Part shown: positions 16,377 to 25,333 of the stretch, piece by piece
Position numbering within the stretch: the stretch's first letter is position 1
How the letters are laid out: each line of letters starts with the position of its first letter
From: an uncultured Clostridia bacterium
GTDB taxonomy: Bacteria; Bacillota; Clostridia; Christensenellales; Christensenellaceae
Reading direction: 5' to 3'
Length of the DNA: 43,120 bases
Assembly (NCBI GenBank): GCA_944347775.1
Contig: CALVMT010000001.1
Location: 1 to 43,120, forward strand
Notes under the pieces: generated by a model
Seen by the model: the letters and a program-made list of their open reading frames with translations, nothing else
Databases searched by the model: none
Told to the model about the DNA's origin: nothing
Program-made: the position numbers and the translations under genes

Positions 16377-17564
16377 TCAGTCTTTATCATCTAAAGCCGC
16401 AATACCCGGAAGAATCTTTCCCTCCAAAAATTCCAAAGAGGCGCCTCCGCCGGTAGAAATATGCGTCATTTTATCGCCATAACCCAAACTCTTTACTGCT
16501 GCAGCAGAATCTCCGCCGCCAATAATAGTAATTGCATCTTTGACATTCGCCATGGCTTCTGCTACAGCTCTTGTTCCTCCTGCAAAAGCACTCATTTCTG
16601 CTACTCCCATTGGCCCATTCCAAATAATCGTTTTTGCTTTATTAATTTCTTCTGCAAAAATCATTCTAGTTGATGCACCAATATCAAGTGCCATATATCC
16701 TTCCGGAATATTTTCTACTGGTACCATAACTGTTTTTGCTTCATTATCAAACTTATCTGCTGCCACAACATCAATAGGCAATAATATTTTTATTCCCAAT
16801 GTCTTAGCTTTTTTTAATAATTCCTTTGCCGTTTCAATACTATCCTGGTCAACAAGAGATCCTTTCATATCAATATTTTGTGCAGCTAAGAATGTATTCG
16901 CCATTCCACCGCCAATAATCAGACAGTCTACTTTGTTAAACAGATTTTCAATAACTCCAATTTTATCAGCAATTTTAGCTCCTCCTAAAATGGCTACAAA
17001 AGGCCTTTGTGGATTTTCTACAGCGTTTCCCAGGAATTTTAATTCTTTTTCAATTAAAAAGCCCGCCACAGCCGGCAAATATTGTGCTACTGCCGCTGTA
17101 GACGCATGCGCTCTATGTACGGCACCAAACGCATCATCAACATAAATATCACCGTAACTTGCCAGTTTTTTTGCAAATTCTGGATCATTTTTTGTTTCTT
17201 CCTTATGGAAACGGAGGTTTTCCAATAACACAACTTCCCCATTTTTCATATTTGCGACTGCTTCATCAGCGCTTTTTCCAATTACATCTGTCGCAAATGT
17301 TACTTTATTAGGCAATAATCCCTGTAAGCGGCGAGCGACTGGAGCTAATGAAAATTCAGGTTTAAATTCACCCTTGGGTCTTCCTAAGTGCGAACAAAGA
17401 ACCACTTTAGCATTCTGGTTCAATAAATATTGAATTGTCGGCAATGCTGCCTGAATGCGTGTTTCATCTGTGATCTCGCCATCTTTCAGCGGAACATTAA
17501 AATCCACACGAACAAGAACTCTTTTCCCTGCGACATCGATATCCTTAATTGTTTTTTTATTCAT
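16377..17564 (-). CDS. pgk: phosphoglycerate kinase
   Basis: Transfers the acyl phosphate of 1,3-bisphosphoglycerate to ADP, the first ATP-yielding step of glycolysis. 395 aa, complete. Visible: [35 protein letters not shown], the nucleotide-side [22 protein letters not shown], and [12 protein letters not shown] with [13 protein letters not shown] near the C-terminus. AAAGGAG before ATG. First gene of the operon, with its own promoter directly downstream of trmL. Confidence 0.97.
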   Translation of the reverse strand: MNKKTIKDIDVAGKRVLVRVDFNVPLKDGEITDETRIQAALPTIQYLLNQNAKVVLCSHLGRPKGEFKPEFSLAPVARRLQGLLPNKVTFATDVIGKSADEAVANMKNGEVVLLENLRFHKEETKNDPEFAKKLASYGDIYVDDAFGAVHRAHASTAAVAQYLPAVAGFLIEKELKFLGNAVENPQRPFVAILGGAKIADKIGVIENLFNKVDCLIIGGGMANTFLAAQNIDMKGSLVDQDSIETAKELLKKAKTLGIKILLPIDVVAADKFDNEAKTVMVPVENIPEGYMALDIGASTRMIFAEEINKAKTIIWNGPMGVAEMSAFAGGTRAVAEAMANVKDAITIIGGGDSAAAVKSLGYGDKMTHISTGGGASLEFLEGKILPGIAALDDKD

Positions 17565-17644
17565 ACTTTTATACTCCTTTTGTATAAAATTAGGATTGCC
17601 AAATATTAAAATATTTTATTATATAGATATCTATCCCAACCTCT

Positions 17645-17673
17645 ATTTTAAATAGAAAGCGTTTCTGCGTCAA
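17645..17673 (-). promoter_or_regulatory. promoter for pgk-tpiA-gpmI
   Basis: Minus strand TTGACG (17668-17673), 17-base spacer, TAAAAT (17645-17650), in the gap between trmL and pgk. No clear CggR-type operator or other repeat is seen. Confidence 0.65.
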
Positions 17674-17687
17674 TAATATTTTCCATT

Positions 17688-18152
17688 TCAACGCAAAGCA
17701 GGATAGTCTAATTGCCGCAATGCTTCATATACACCAACTGCCACTGCGTTTGATAAATTTAAAGATCTCAATTCATCACGCATAGGTATACGTACAGCTT
17801 CATCCGGCCTGCCATATATAAGGTACTCTGGTAATCCTGCACTTTCCTTACCAAAAACCAGATAGTCTTCATCCTGATAGGAAACATCTGAATGTTTTTT
17901 GGAGGCTTTTGTAGAAAAAAACCAAAAACGTCCTTTTTTATTATTTTTCTCAAAAAAATCATCTAAATTCGGATAAACAGAGAGTTCTAATTTATTCCAA
18001 TAATCTAAACCAGCCCGAACTACATGTTTTTCATCAATAGAAAATCCCAACGGTTCTACAAGATGTAACCTTGCCCCAACAACCGCACATGTACGCGAAA
18101 TATTGCCCGTATTTCCTGGAATTTCCGGCTCAACAAGCACAATATTCAGCAT
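17688..18152 (-). CDS. trmL: tRNA (cytidine(34)-2'-O)-methyltransferase, TrmL-type SPOUT
   Basis: SPOUT (trefoil-knot) methyltransferase modifying the ribose of the wobble base of tRNA-Leu species (family knowledge). 154 aa from the chosen ATG. Motifs: MLNIVLVEPEIPGNTGNISRTC (motif 1 with the Asn-Arg pair), LVFGKESAGLPE (motif 2) and IPMRDELRSLNLSNAVAVGVYEALRQ (motif 3 of the knot). An in-frame ATG four codons upstream (18164) is possible: GGAAGG is nearer to that one, while family members usually begin at MLNI. Confidence 0.92.
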   Translation of the reverse strand: MLNIVLVEPEIPGNTGNISRTCAVVGARLHLVEPLGFSIDEKHVVRAGLDYWNKLELSVYPNLDDFFEKNNKKGRFWFFSTKASKKHSDVSYQDEDYLVFGKESAGLPEYLIYGRPDEAVRIPMRDELRSLNLSNAVAVGVYEALRQLDYPALR

Positions 18153-18192
18153 GATATCATCCAACCTTCCACTACAAATTTTAAGAAAATCA

Positions 18193-18216
18193 AAGCGCCG
18201 ACATGCTCTGGCGCTT
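18193..18216 (-). terminator. terminator after the Lrp/aminotransferase unit
   Basis: AAGCGCC paired with GGCGCTT around a ten-base loop, then a T-rich tract on the minus strand, just after the aminotransferase stop. Confidence 0.75.
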
Positions 18217-18232
18217 CTGCTTCTATTTTAAG

Positions 18233-19399
18233 TTACAACTTGGCACTAAATTCCCGAATACGCTGCATCGCTTCTTTTAAATTATCCATTGATGTTGCAT
18301 AAGAACAACGAATAAACCCTTCTCCGCTTGTTCCAAATGCAGTTCCGGGAACACAAGCAACATGCTGTTCCAAAATTAGACGTCGACAGAAATCTTCTGA
18401 TGATAACCCGGTTTTCGATATATTGGGAAATGCATAAAAAGCACCTTTCGGCTCAAAACATGAAAATCCCATGTCGCGAAAACTTTCTATTACAAATACT
18501 CTGCGTCGATTATAATTTCGTACCATTTCCCGTACTTGATAATAATCTTTGCTCATTTCTGTACGCAGAGCCTCTTCCCCTGCTTTTTGGCTCATAATCG
18601 GCGCACACAACATTGTATATTGATGGATTTTAAGCATGGCATCAATTATAGGCTTCGGTCCCGCCGCATATCCAAGGCGCCATCCAGTCATTGCAAATGC
18701 TTTAGAAAAACCATTAATCAGTAGAGTGCGATCTTCAAAACCTTCCGCAAACGAAACATGTTTTCTTCCATAAGTTAATTCTGCGTAAATCTCGTCAGCA
18801 ATAACAAACAGATTATGTTTTAAAGCCAAATCCTGTATCGCTATAATATCTTCTGCCGAAAGAACCGCCCCGGTCGGGTTATTCGGATAAGGAATAACTA
18901 AAATTTTACTTTTTGGAGTAATTGCCTGTTCAATATTTTCCGGTTTAATGACAAAATCATCTTTTTCTTCTGTTATTATTGGAATACTAATGCCATGGGC
19001 AAAGCGTACTCCTGGTTCATACGAAACATATGAGGGAGCTGGAATTAAGACTTCGTCTCCCGGGTTCAGCAATGCGCGGAAAGCCAAATCCAACGCTTCA
19101 CTCGCCCCTACAGTCACCAACATCTGTTCCGGCTTATAATGCACATTAAAGCGCTCAGATAAATACTTCTCTATCAATTTACGCAGCTGAGGCGTTCCAC
19201 TGTTTGAAGTATAGTGAGTCTCCCCTCGTTCAATTGAATTAATTGCTGCTTGACATACATTCCAAGGTGTTACAAAATCCGGTTCTCCGACACTCATTGA
19301 AATCACATTTTTCATATCACTGGCAATATCAAAAAATTTTCGGATTCCAGACGGCGGAACATTGCGAACAGAATTAGCTATCAGATCCTGTGTATTCAC
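18233..19399 (-). CDS. PLP-dependent class I/II aminotransferase
   Basis: 388-aa fold-type I aminotransferase. Visible: SMSVGEPDFVTP and YTSNSGTPQLR at the N-terminus, VTVGASEALDLAFRALLNPGDEV, the Asn-Pro segment PYPNNPTGAV, the PLP Asp in VIADEIYAELTY, the Schiff-base Lys in NGFSKAFAMTGWRLGY, and the C-terminal substrate Arg in FIRCSYA. Starts with GTG overlapping the end of the Lrp gene (GTGA), so translation is coupled. The pairing with an Lrp/AsnC regulator suggests an amino-acid substrate sensed by that regulator; the exact substrate is not readable from sequence. Confidence 0.92.
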   Translation of the reverse strand: MNTQDLIANSVRNVPPSGIRKFFDIASDMKNVISMSVGEPDFVTPWNVCQAAINSIERGETHYTSNSGTPQLRKLIEKYLSERFNVHYKPEQMLVTVGASEALDLAFRALLNPGDEVLIPAPSYVSYEPGVRFAHGISIPIITEEKDDFVIKPENIEQAITPKSKILVIPYPNNPTGAVLSAEDIIAIQDLALKHNLFVIADEIYAELTYGRKHVSFAEGFEDRTLLINGFSKAFAMTGWRLGYAAGPKPIIDAMLKIHQYTMLCAPIMSQKAGEEALRTEMSKDYYQVREMVRNYNRRRVFVIESFRDMGFSCFEPKGAFYAFPNISKTGLSSEDFCRRLILEQHVACVPGTAFGTSGEGFIRCSYATSMDNLKEAMQRIREFSAKL

Positions 19400-19887
19400 G
19401 GCGACACCACCAATCTATTTTGTTTTTCTCCTTGATCGAAAACCACGCCGTTTTCTTTATATTTCCGCATAATAAAAAGCGTTTCCGTACTTCTTACACC
19501 TTCCAAAACAGAGAGCTTTTCCCAAACAAATTTAGAAATTTCTTTCATTGTCTTTGCCTCTACACGTATAGAAAGATCATATCGTCCCGACATTAAATAT
19601 AATGCCTTTACTTCGGAGAAACGATAAATCCGTCTGGCAATTTCTTCATACCCAAAATCCAGTTTGGGTTCCACTTTAATTTCAATCATTGCCTCTGCCG
19701 GTGCATCCTCTCCCATCGCCTCGGAATTAAGTATTGCACTGTATTTCATAATAATTCCCTGTTGATGCAATTCATCAATTGCTGTAGCTATCTGCTGCTC
19801 GGTAACTCCAAGCATTGCTGCAATAGTATGATTGTTGATTGTGGCATCATCGCAGAGAATATTCAATATTTCACGCTTAATATCCAT
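19396..19887 (-). CDS. Lrp/AsnC family transcriptional regulator
   Basis: 163-aa feast/famine regulator with an N-terminal winged helix-turn-helix (about 1-60, including NHTIAAMLGVTEQQIATAIDELHQQGIIMKY) and a C-terminal ligand-binding RAM domain (about 70-145, GRYDLSIRVEAKTMKEISKFVWEKL). GAGGAG before ATG. First gene of a two-gene unit with the aminotransferase, which it probably controls in response to an amino acid. Upstream (19888-19956) is a short AT-rich promoter region. Confidence 0.92.
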   Translation of the reverse strand: MDIKREILNILCDDATINNHTIAAMLGVTEQQIATAIDELHQQGIIMKYSAILNSEAMGEDAPAEAMIEIKVEPKLDFGYEEIARRIYRFSEVKALYLMSGRYDLSIRVEAKTMKEISKFVWEKLSVLEGVRSTETLFIMRKYKENGVVFDQGEKQNRLVVSP

Positions 19888-19956
19888 ATCGTTCTCCTCT
19901 AAAGATATAATAAATATTAGTATAAGTATATATCATTCCTTTTTGGAAAGCAAACA

Positions 19957-19988
19957 AAAGCGGCATATATCAATTTTTTGCCGCCTTT
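19957..19988 (-). terminator. terminator after the citrate-synthase-like gene
   Basis: AAAG-CGGC paired with GCCG-CCTTT (one bulge) around a T-rich loop, eight bases after the stop of the upstream minus-strand gene. Confidence 0.6.
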
Positions 19989-19995
19989 AAAAAAA

Positions 19996-21390
19996 TTATT
20001 TTATTTGCCGAAACCTTTGATACGACTCAGGATCTACCTTTTCCAGCATAGCTTCTAACTCCGCATCTGAAAACATTGTATTTCTTCCTTCTGCATAGCT
20101 GCTATCCATAATTTGACGCATTTTTTCTACCATCTCGCTGCGCTTATCAACACACATCTCCTGCGGCAAATTAAAATGCGTATTTATCCAGTATGCAATA
20201 CTGGCGGCACCGGAATGTTCGCCCAGCATAACGCCTACCGGACGATTTAAAATCTTTTTGGTATCAAAAATATTATAAATTTCTTCATCTTTCAAAATAC
20301 CATCCGCATGAATTCCTGCACGTGTAGAGTTAAATGCGGAGCCAACAAACGGCGTCTTGGGATCAATTACATAGCCTATTTCCTTTTGGAAATAATCGGC
20401 AATTTCAGTAATAATCTCCATGCACATTCCTCCGTCATTACCAACCAACTGGGCATATTCCATAACCATCGCTTCCAAAGGACAATTCCCCGTGCGTTCT
20501 CCAATTCCCAATAAAGTACAGTTAACTCCGGAAGCACCGTATAACCATGCCGTTGCCGCATTAACAACCACTTTGTGAAAGTCATTATGTCCATGCCACT
20601 CCAATAATTGAGACGGTACACCTGCATAAAAACGCAAACCATATACAATACCGGCAACACTTCTGGGTAAAGCCGCACCAGGATAAGGGACTCCATACCC
20701 CATTGTATCACACATCCGAATCTTTATAGGTACACCCGTCTCCTGCATAATCCGCATAAGTTCAGTTACAAACGGGACAACAAATCCATAAAAATCAGCT
20801 CTCGTAATGTCCTCTAAATGGCATCTCGGACGAATTCCATATGATATTGCATCTTTGACAATACCCAAATATTTGTCCATGGCCTGTTGACGAGTCAATC
20901 CCATTTTATTAAAAATATGATAGTCGGAACAAGATACCAAAATTCCGGTTTCCTGAATACCAATTTTCTTTACTAATTCAAAATCGTTTTTACTTGCCCT
21001 GATCCATGTTGTAATTTCCGGAAAATCGTAATCCATTTCCATACATTTTTCTAAGGCTTTACGATCCTTTTCAGTGTAAACAAAAAATTCACTCTGTCGA
21101 ATAATTCCGTTTTTACCGCCCAATTTGTGCATTAATTTATAAAGATGCAGAATTTGTTCTACCGTAAAAGGCTCCATTGCCTGCTGCCCATCCCGAAATG
21201 TTGTATCAGTAATCCAAATATGATCCGGAAAATACATTGGCACTAATCTATGGTTAAAACGTGTTTTTGGAACCTGATCATATGGGAAACTGTCGCGGAA
21301 CAATACGGGTTCTTCTACATCTTGTAAATTATAATAATAATCATGTTCCTGTAAAAGATTTGTTCTTCTATACTGTTTTTCTACCTTCAT
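19996..21390 (-). CDS. DRE-TIM metallolyase, probable Re-type citrate synthase
   Basis: 464-aa enzyme of the HMG-CoA-lyase-like/isopropylmalate-synthase superfamily, which condenses acetyl-CoA with a 2-oxoacid. Seen: ITDTTFRDGQQA (metal Asp and catalytic Arg, residues 61-72), IRMCDTMGYGVPYPG, the metal His pair in EWHGHNDFHK, and GERTGNCPLEAMVM. It carries a roughly 55-residue N-terminal arm and lacks the long C-terminal LeuA regulatory domain. This architecture resembles the anaerobe Re-citrate synthases more than 2-isopropylmalate or homocitrate synthases (inference). The aspartate-type aminotransferase nine bases upstream supports a role in making citrate for 2-oxoglutarate/glutamate. No ordinary Si-citrate synthase, aconitase or isocitrate dehydrogenase is in the window. 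Confidence 0.7.
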   Translation of the reverse strand: MKVEKQYRRTNLLQEHDYYYNLQDVEEPVLFRDSFPYDQVPKTRFNHRLVPMYFPDHIWITDTTFRDGQQAMEPFTVEQILHLYKLMHKLGGKNGIIRQSEFFVYTEKDRKALEKCMEMDYDFPEITTWIRASKNDFELVKKIGIQETGILVSCSDYHIFNKMGLTRQQAMDKYLGIVKDAISYGIRPRCHLEDITRADFYGFVVPFVTELMRIMQETGVPIKIRMCDTMGYGVPYPGAALPRSVAGIVYGLRFYAGVPSQLLEWHGHNDFHKVVVNAATAWLYGASGVNCTLLGIGERTGNCPLEAMVMEYAQLVGNDGGMCMEIITEIADYFQKEIGYVIDPKTPFVGSAFNSTRAGIHADGILKDEEIYNIFDTKKILNRPVGVMLGEHSGAASIAYWINTHFNLPQEMCVDKRSEMVEKMRQIMDSSYAEGRNTMFSDAELEAMLEKVDPESYQRFRQIK

Positions 21391-21399
21391 TTTTTATCC

Positions 21400-22590
21400 T
21401 CAATTCAATTCACTAAGAAAATCTTTAATTCTGCCAATCCCTTTCTTGATGTTTTCTTCAGATATTGCATAAGAGAGCCGTATGTACCCCTCAGCGCCAA
21501 AAGCAGAACCGGGTACTACCGCAACCAGCTTCTCTTTAAGCAACAACTCTGCAAATTGTACAGAATTTTCAATTTTTATTCCATGATAGTTTTTCCCTAT
21601 CGCATATTTAATATTCGGAAATACATAGAATGCCCCTTCCGGCATTGCGCAAGTCACTCCAGGAATTTCATTTAACAACTCATAGATCAATTTTGCTCTT
21701 TTTGCAAAAGTAGTGACCATTTGTTTCATATCATTTTTAGGGCCCTGAAGCGCCGCCAGCGCAGCATATTGAGAAATCGAACTAGGATTAGAAGAACCAT
21801 GGCTTTGGTAATTCGTCATCACTTTTGCCAATTCCGGCTTAGACAGTGTATAGCCCATTCTCCATCCGGTCATTGCAAAAGATTTGCTCATTCCATTAAT
21901 AATAACCGTTCTGTCTTTTGCATCATCAGAAACGCTTGCAATAGAAGTCATCTTACCTTGATAACACAAAACGTCATATATTTCATCCGAAACAATGACC
22001 AGATCATATTTCCTCGCTAGTTGTGCAATCTCTTCCAATGTTTTTCTTGTATAAACATTTCCACAAGGATTCGAAGGATTATTTACAATAATCGCCCTTG
22101 TTTTTGAGGTAATCGCGGCTTCTATACTACAAATATCGGGTTGAAATGCATTCTCCTCTTTGGCATCGACAATCACGGGAACTCCGGATGCCATTTTCAC
22201 CAGTTCCGGATATGTAACCCAATACGGCGATATGATAATGACCTCATCACCGGGATCTAAAATCGCCTGAAATGTATTATAAAGAGAATGCTTTGCACCG
22301 TTAGATACAACAACATTCTCTGCTTTATAATCCAAGCCGTAAGTTTCACGATAATACGTTGCAATCGCCTTACGCAATTCCATAATTCCAGGAACAGGAG
22401 TATATTTTGTATATCCTTGGTCAATTGCCGCTTTCGCTGCTTCCTTTATATACATCGGTGTATCAAAATCAGGCTCTCCCACGCCAAAACTTACTACATC
22501 TTTACCTTGCGCTTTCATTTCCTTTGACAACGTATCAATGCCTAAAGTAGGAGATGGTGAGATTCCCATTGCCTTTTTAGAAAACTTCAT
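21400..22590 (-). CDS. aspartate-type aminotransferase
   Basis: 396-aa class I aminotransferase close to the bacterial Ib aspartate aminotransferases. Visible: FGVGEPDFDTP, YTPVPGIMELRKAIA, VSNGAKHSLYNTFQAILDPGDEV, NNPSNPCGNVY, VSDEIYDVLCY, the PLP Lys in NGMSKSFAMTGWRMGY, and the substrate Arg in GYIRLSYA. GGAGG precedes the ATG. It forms an operon with the citrate-synthase-like gene (nine-base gap), which would link oxaloacetate/aspartate and glutamate/2-oxoglutarate pools. Confidence 0.92.
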   Translation of the reverse strand: MKFSKKAMGISPSPTLGIDTLSKEMKAQGKDVVSFGVGEPDFDTPMYIKEAAKAAIDQGYTKYTPVPGIMELRKAIATYYRETYGLDYKAENVVVSNGAKHSLYNTFQAILDPGDEVIIISPYWVTYPELVKMASGVPVIVDAKEENAFQPDICSIEAAITSKTRAIIVNNPSNPCGNVYTRKTLEEIAQLARKYDLVIVSDEIYDVLCYQGKMTSIASVSDDAKDRTVIINGMSKSFAMTGWRMGYTLSKPELAKVMTNYQSHGSSNPSSISQYAALAALQGPKNDMKQMVTTFAKRAKLIYELLNEIPGVTCAMPEGAFYVFPNIKYAIGKNYHGIKIENSVQFAELLLKEKLVAVVPGSAFGAEGYIRLSYAISEENIKKGIGRIKDFLSELN

Positions 22591-22593
22591 ATT

Positions 22594-22677
22594 TTAAGAT
22601 CCTCCAATCATTAATATCAACGCAATGATACCACCAATGATAATACATGCCAATTTTATTTTCAAGTCTTTTTGCAT
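22594..22677 (-). CDS. candidate 27-aa small membrane protein upstream of the aminotransferase
   Basis: A minus-strand ATG at 22677 opens 27 codons: a short basic N-terminus (MQKDLKIK) followed by one uninterrupted hydrophobic segment (LACIIIGGIIALILMIGG). The stop overlaps the spacer after the GGAGG site of the aminotransferase gene, the arrangement expected of a translated upstream ORF. Against it: no clear Shine-Dalgarno before its own ATG. Unknown function; may be a chance ORF. Confidence 0.3.
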   Translation of the reverse strand: MQKDLKIKLACIIIGGIIALILMIGGS

Positions 22678-22806
22678 ATTTTTAATACAAAAATTGCAAA
22701 ATGTTTTGCTTCTAATTTTTTTATTTTACCTCTAATCAGATATTTTTTCTTTTTCTTTTTTATCTAAATGCATCATGCTTATGCATTCTCTTCATATCTA
22801 AAAATT

Positions 22807-22832
22807 AAAAAGGCACTTTAAAAGTGCCTTTT
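22807..22832. terminator. terminator after mscL
   Basis: AAAAGGCACTT paired with AAGTGCCTTTT, near-perfect palindrome with flanking A and T tracts, eight bases after the mscL stop. The remaining gap up to 22593 holds only AT-rich sequence apart from the small ORF. Confidence 0.85.
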
Positions 22833-22839
22833 AGCAATT

Positions 22840-23346
22840 TTATTTTTTATTTATCAGCTTTTCTTCAAGAAATGCATTTTCTTCCAATATGGACGTACAA
22901 TACGGGCAACGCGTTGCCTCCTGCGCAATTTCGCTGCGACAATAAGGGCATAAACGTTTTTCCTTTTTTTCTTCCTGCTCATTTTTAATTTTCATTCGCT
23001 CACGAATTCCGGAAATTATTTTTGTCATAACAAAAATCACTACCGCGATCAGAAAGAAATTCATAACTGCAGCAATAAACGACCCATATTTTAACATTGC
23101 CGGCATTTTTCCAGCTGAAATCGCCTCTTGAATTGCCTCATCGCTAGCAAATTTTATCGCCAGTGATGAAAAATCCAATCCCCCGGTAAGTAAGCCTAAT
23201 AGCGGCATAAATATATCATTGACCAATGAATTGACAATCCCGGTAAATGCGCTGCCAATAATTACACCTACTGCCAAGTCTAACACATTACCCCGTGCAA
23301 TAAACCTTTTAAAATCACGATATATTTTTTTCACCACGCGCTCCAT
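22840..23346 (-). CDS. mscL: large-conductance mechanosensitive channel MscL with C-terminal zinc ribbon
   Basis: Osmotic emergency valve, 168 aa. N-terminal amphipathic segment, pore helix TM1 with the signature GNVLDLAVGVIIGSAFTGIVNSLV, a periplasmic loop, and TM2 (about 89-110, IAAVMNFFLIAVVIFVMTK), then a charged linker. Unlike the short classical proteins, it ends in a zinc ribbon with C133-x2-C136 and C147-x2-C150 in CPYC motifs. It starts five bases after the alaS stop, in the same operon. Confidence 0.94.
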   Translation of the reverse strand: MERVVKKIYRDFKRFIARGNVLDLAVGVIIGSAFTGIVNSLVNDIFMPLLGLLTGGLDFSSLAIKFASDEAIQEAISAGKMPAMLKYGSFIAAVMNFFLIAVVIFVMTKIISGIRERMKIKNEQEEKKEKRLCPYCRSEIAQEATRCPYCTSILEENAFLEEKLINKK

Positions 23347-23351
23347 TTAAC

Positions 23352-25154
23352 CTATTCATCTTCACGGATCAATACTGCTCGAATACGGCGTACTCCTGCC
23401 GAAGAACTTTGCTCTTTTTGTATTTGAAATCTTCCAAGTTCCCCTGTATGCGATGCATGCGGACCTCCGCAAATTTCTTTGCTCCAGCCTTCAATATTAT
23501 ATACCTTTACCACTTCACCGTATTTTGACCCGAATACACCTGTTGCATTTTCCTCTCTCGCCTGTTCCAAGCTCATTTCCTTACATTCGACCGGAACATC
23601 GGCACGAATGGCATCATTAACAAACTTCTCTACCGCCTGTTTTTCTTCAGGAGTTAATGGCCGGGGAAAACTGAAATCAAATCTTAAGCGTTCGGCAGTA
23701 ATATTGCTACCTTTTTGCATAATCGTATCGTCATTCAACACTTTTTTTAACCCCGCCAACAATAAGTGCGTTGCCGTATGTAAACGTGCCGTTGCTTCTC
23801 CGGTGTCTGCCAATCCACCTTTAAAACGTTGCTCTGCTCCAGCGTGTGACTTTTCCTGGTGTTTCCTAAAGGCTTCATGATAACCAGCTTCATCCACAGT
23901 AAATCCCTTTTCCGCAGCGAGCTCCATTGTAAATTCAATCGGAAAACCAAATGTATCATACAGTCGGAAAGCACTTTTCCCCGGTATTTCATTTGTTTTC
24001 AGATATGTCACTAATTTATCAAATTCCTTCATTCCTTGATTAATCGTCCGGGAAAAACGTTCTTCTTCCAGCGCAATCTCACTTAAGATTTTTTCACGAT
24101 TTGTTTCCAATTCAGGATAAACATCGCCGTACTGCGCAATAACCTGTTGCGCAATTTGCGGCAGTCCTCCCTGTGCAATGCCCAATTTCATTGCAAAACG
24201 TATCGCTCTTCTGAGTAATCTGCGCAAAACATAGCCTTGATCTACATTTGAAGGTGTCACACCTTTTTCATCCCCAATAATAAAAGTTGCGCATCGAATG
24301 TGATCAGCAACTATGCGAAATGCCTTTGTTGTTTCTTCATCATCACGATAATGTTTTCCTGAAAGCTCGCTGATCTTTTTTAAAATATCCGCAAATACAT
24401 CGGTATCATAAACAGACTCTTTCCCCTGCAAAATACAAATTGTTCGATCAAGCCCCATGCCAGTATCTACATTTTTATGTGCCAAAGGCTCAATTTCTCC
24501 CTTATCATTCTTATTATACTCAAGGAAAACATCGTTCCAGATTTCCAAGTACTTACCGCAAGAACATGAAGGGTCACAATGTTCACTGCATGGTGGTTTT
24601 CCCGTATCTATAAACATTTCAGTATCCGGCCCGCATGGTCCTGTTACCCCAGCCGGTCCCCACCAATTATGCTTTTTATCTAAAAAGAAAATATGGCTTT
24701 CTTCTACACCCATCTTACGCCAATATTGATAAGATTGTTCATCTCTAGGTGCATTCTCATCTCCTGCAAAGCAAGTAAAAAACAATTTTTCTTTAGGTAT
24801 ACCTAACCATTTTTCATCTGTCAAAAACTCAAAGCTCCAGGAAATCGCTTCCTTTTTAAAATAATCGCCAAGAGACCAGTTTCCCAGCATTTCAAAAAAA
24901 GTGCAGTGTGAAGCGTCTCCTACTTCATCAATATCTCCTGTTCGCACACATTTTTGGACATCGGTTAACCTTGTCCCTGCTGGATGTTTTTCCCCTAAAA
25001 GATATGGCACCAACGGATGCATACCCGCTGTAGTAAATAACACTGTCGGATCATTTTCCGGGATCAAAGATGCAGAAGGGATTACTACATGGCCCTTTGA
25101 TTTAAAAAATTCCAAATAAAGATTGCGAAGTTGTCGACTTGTCAATTGTTTCAC
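23352..25154 (-). CDS. alaS: alanyl-tRNA synthetase, short form without the C-terminal domain
   Basis: Charges tRNA-Ala. 600 aa against about 870 for the usual bacterial enzyme. The catalytic core (TSRQLRNLYLEFFKSKGHVVIPSASLIP, FFEMLGNWSLGDYF), tRNA-recognition region and editing domain (HTATHLLLAGL, CGGPHASHTGELG) are present. The C-Ala/DHHA1 region that follows in ordinary AlaRS is absent; the stop is clean and the end is not frameshifted. Begins with GTG, with AGGAG nine bases upstream. First gene of an operon with mscL. No T-box leader is seen. It may be the second of two AlaRS genes; that cannot be told from this window. Confidence 0.93.
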   Translation of the reverse strand: MKQLTSRQLRNLYLEFFKSKGHVVIPSASLIPENDPTVLFTTAGMHPLVPYLLGEKHPAGTRLTDVQKCVRTGDIDEVGDASHCTFFEMLGNWSLGDYFKKEAISWSFEFLTDEKWLGIPKEKLFFTCFAGDENAPRDEQSYQYWRKMGVEESHIFFLDKKHNWWGPAGVTGPCGPDTEMFIDTGKPPCSEHCDPSCSCGKYLEIWNDVFLEYNKNDKGEIEPLAHKNVDTGMGLDRTICILQGKESVYDTDVFADILKKISELSGKHYRDDEETTKAFRIVADHIRCATFIIGDEKGVTPSNVDQGYVLRRLLRRAIRFAMKLGIAQGGLPQIAQQVIAQYGDVYPELETNREKILSEIALEEERFSRTINQGMKEFDKLVTYLKTNEIPGKSAFRLYDTFGFPIEFTMELAAEKGFTVDEAGYHEAFRKHQEKSHAGAEQRFKGGLADTGEATARLHTATHLLLAGLKKVLNDDTIMQKGSNITAERLRFDFSFPRPLTPEEKQAVEKFVNDAIRADVPVECKEMSLEQAREENATGVFGSKYGEVVKVYNIEGWSKEICGGPHASHTGELGRFQIQKEQSSSAGVRRIRAVLIREDE

Positions 25155-25261
25155 TAGTGTAATCTCCTGTAGAAATATGATATGATATGATAAGTACTAT
25201 GTTGGTACGTATTTTTTCTTTGACATATAAAGTTATGGATTTCTCTATATATACAAATTAA

Positions 25262-25291
25262 ATTATATTATTATATAGTGGCTATTGTCAA
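25262..25291 (-). promoter_or_regulatory. promoter for alaS-mscL
   Basis: Minus strand TTGACA (25286-25291), 18-base spacer, TATAAT (25262-25267). The leader of about 105 bases contains a short ATGAT tandem repeat and no T-box or riboswitch signature. Confidence 0.65.
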
Positions 25292-25333
25292 TCAAAACGC
25301 TATTTTAATGATTTTCGAAAGGAACTTTTATTT

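Noticed and set aside
25155-25333. T-box leader for alaS
   Set aside because: No T-box consensus (GGGTGGNACC-type) and no terminator/antiterminator stem in the short leader.
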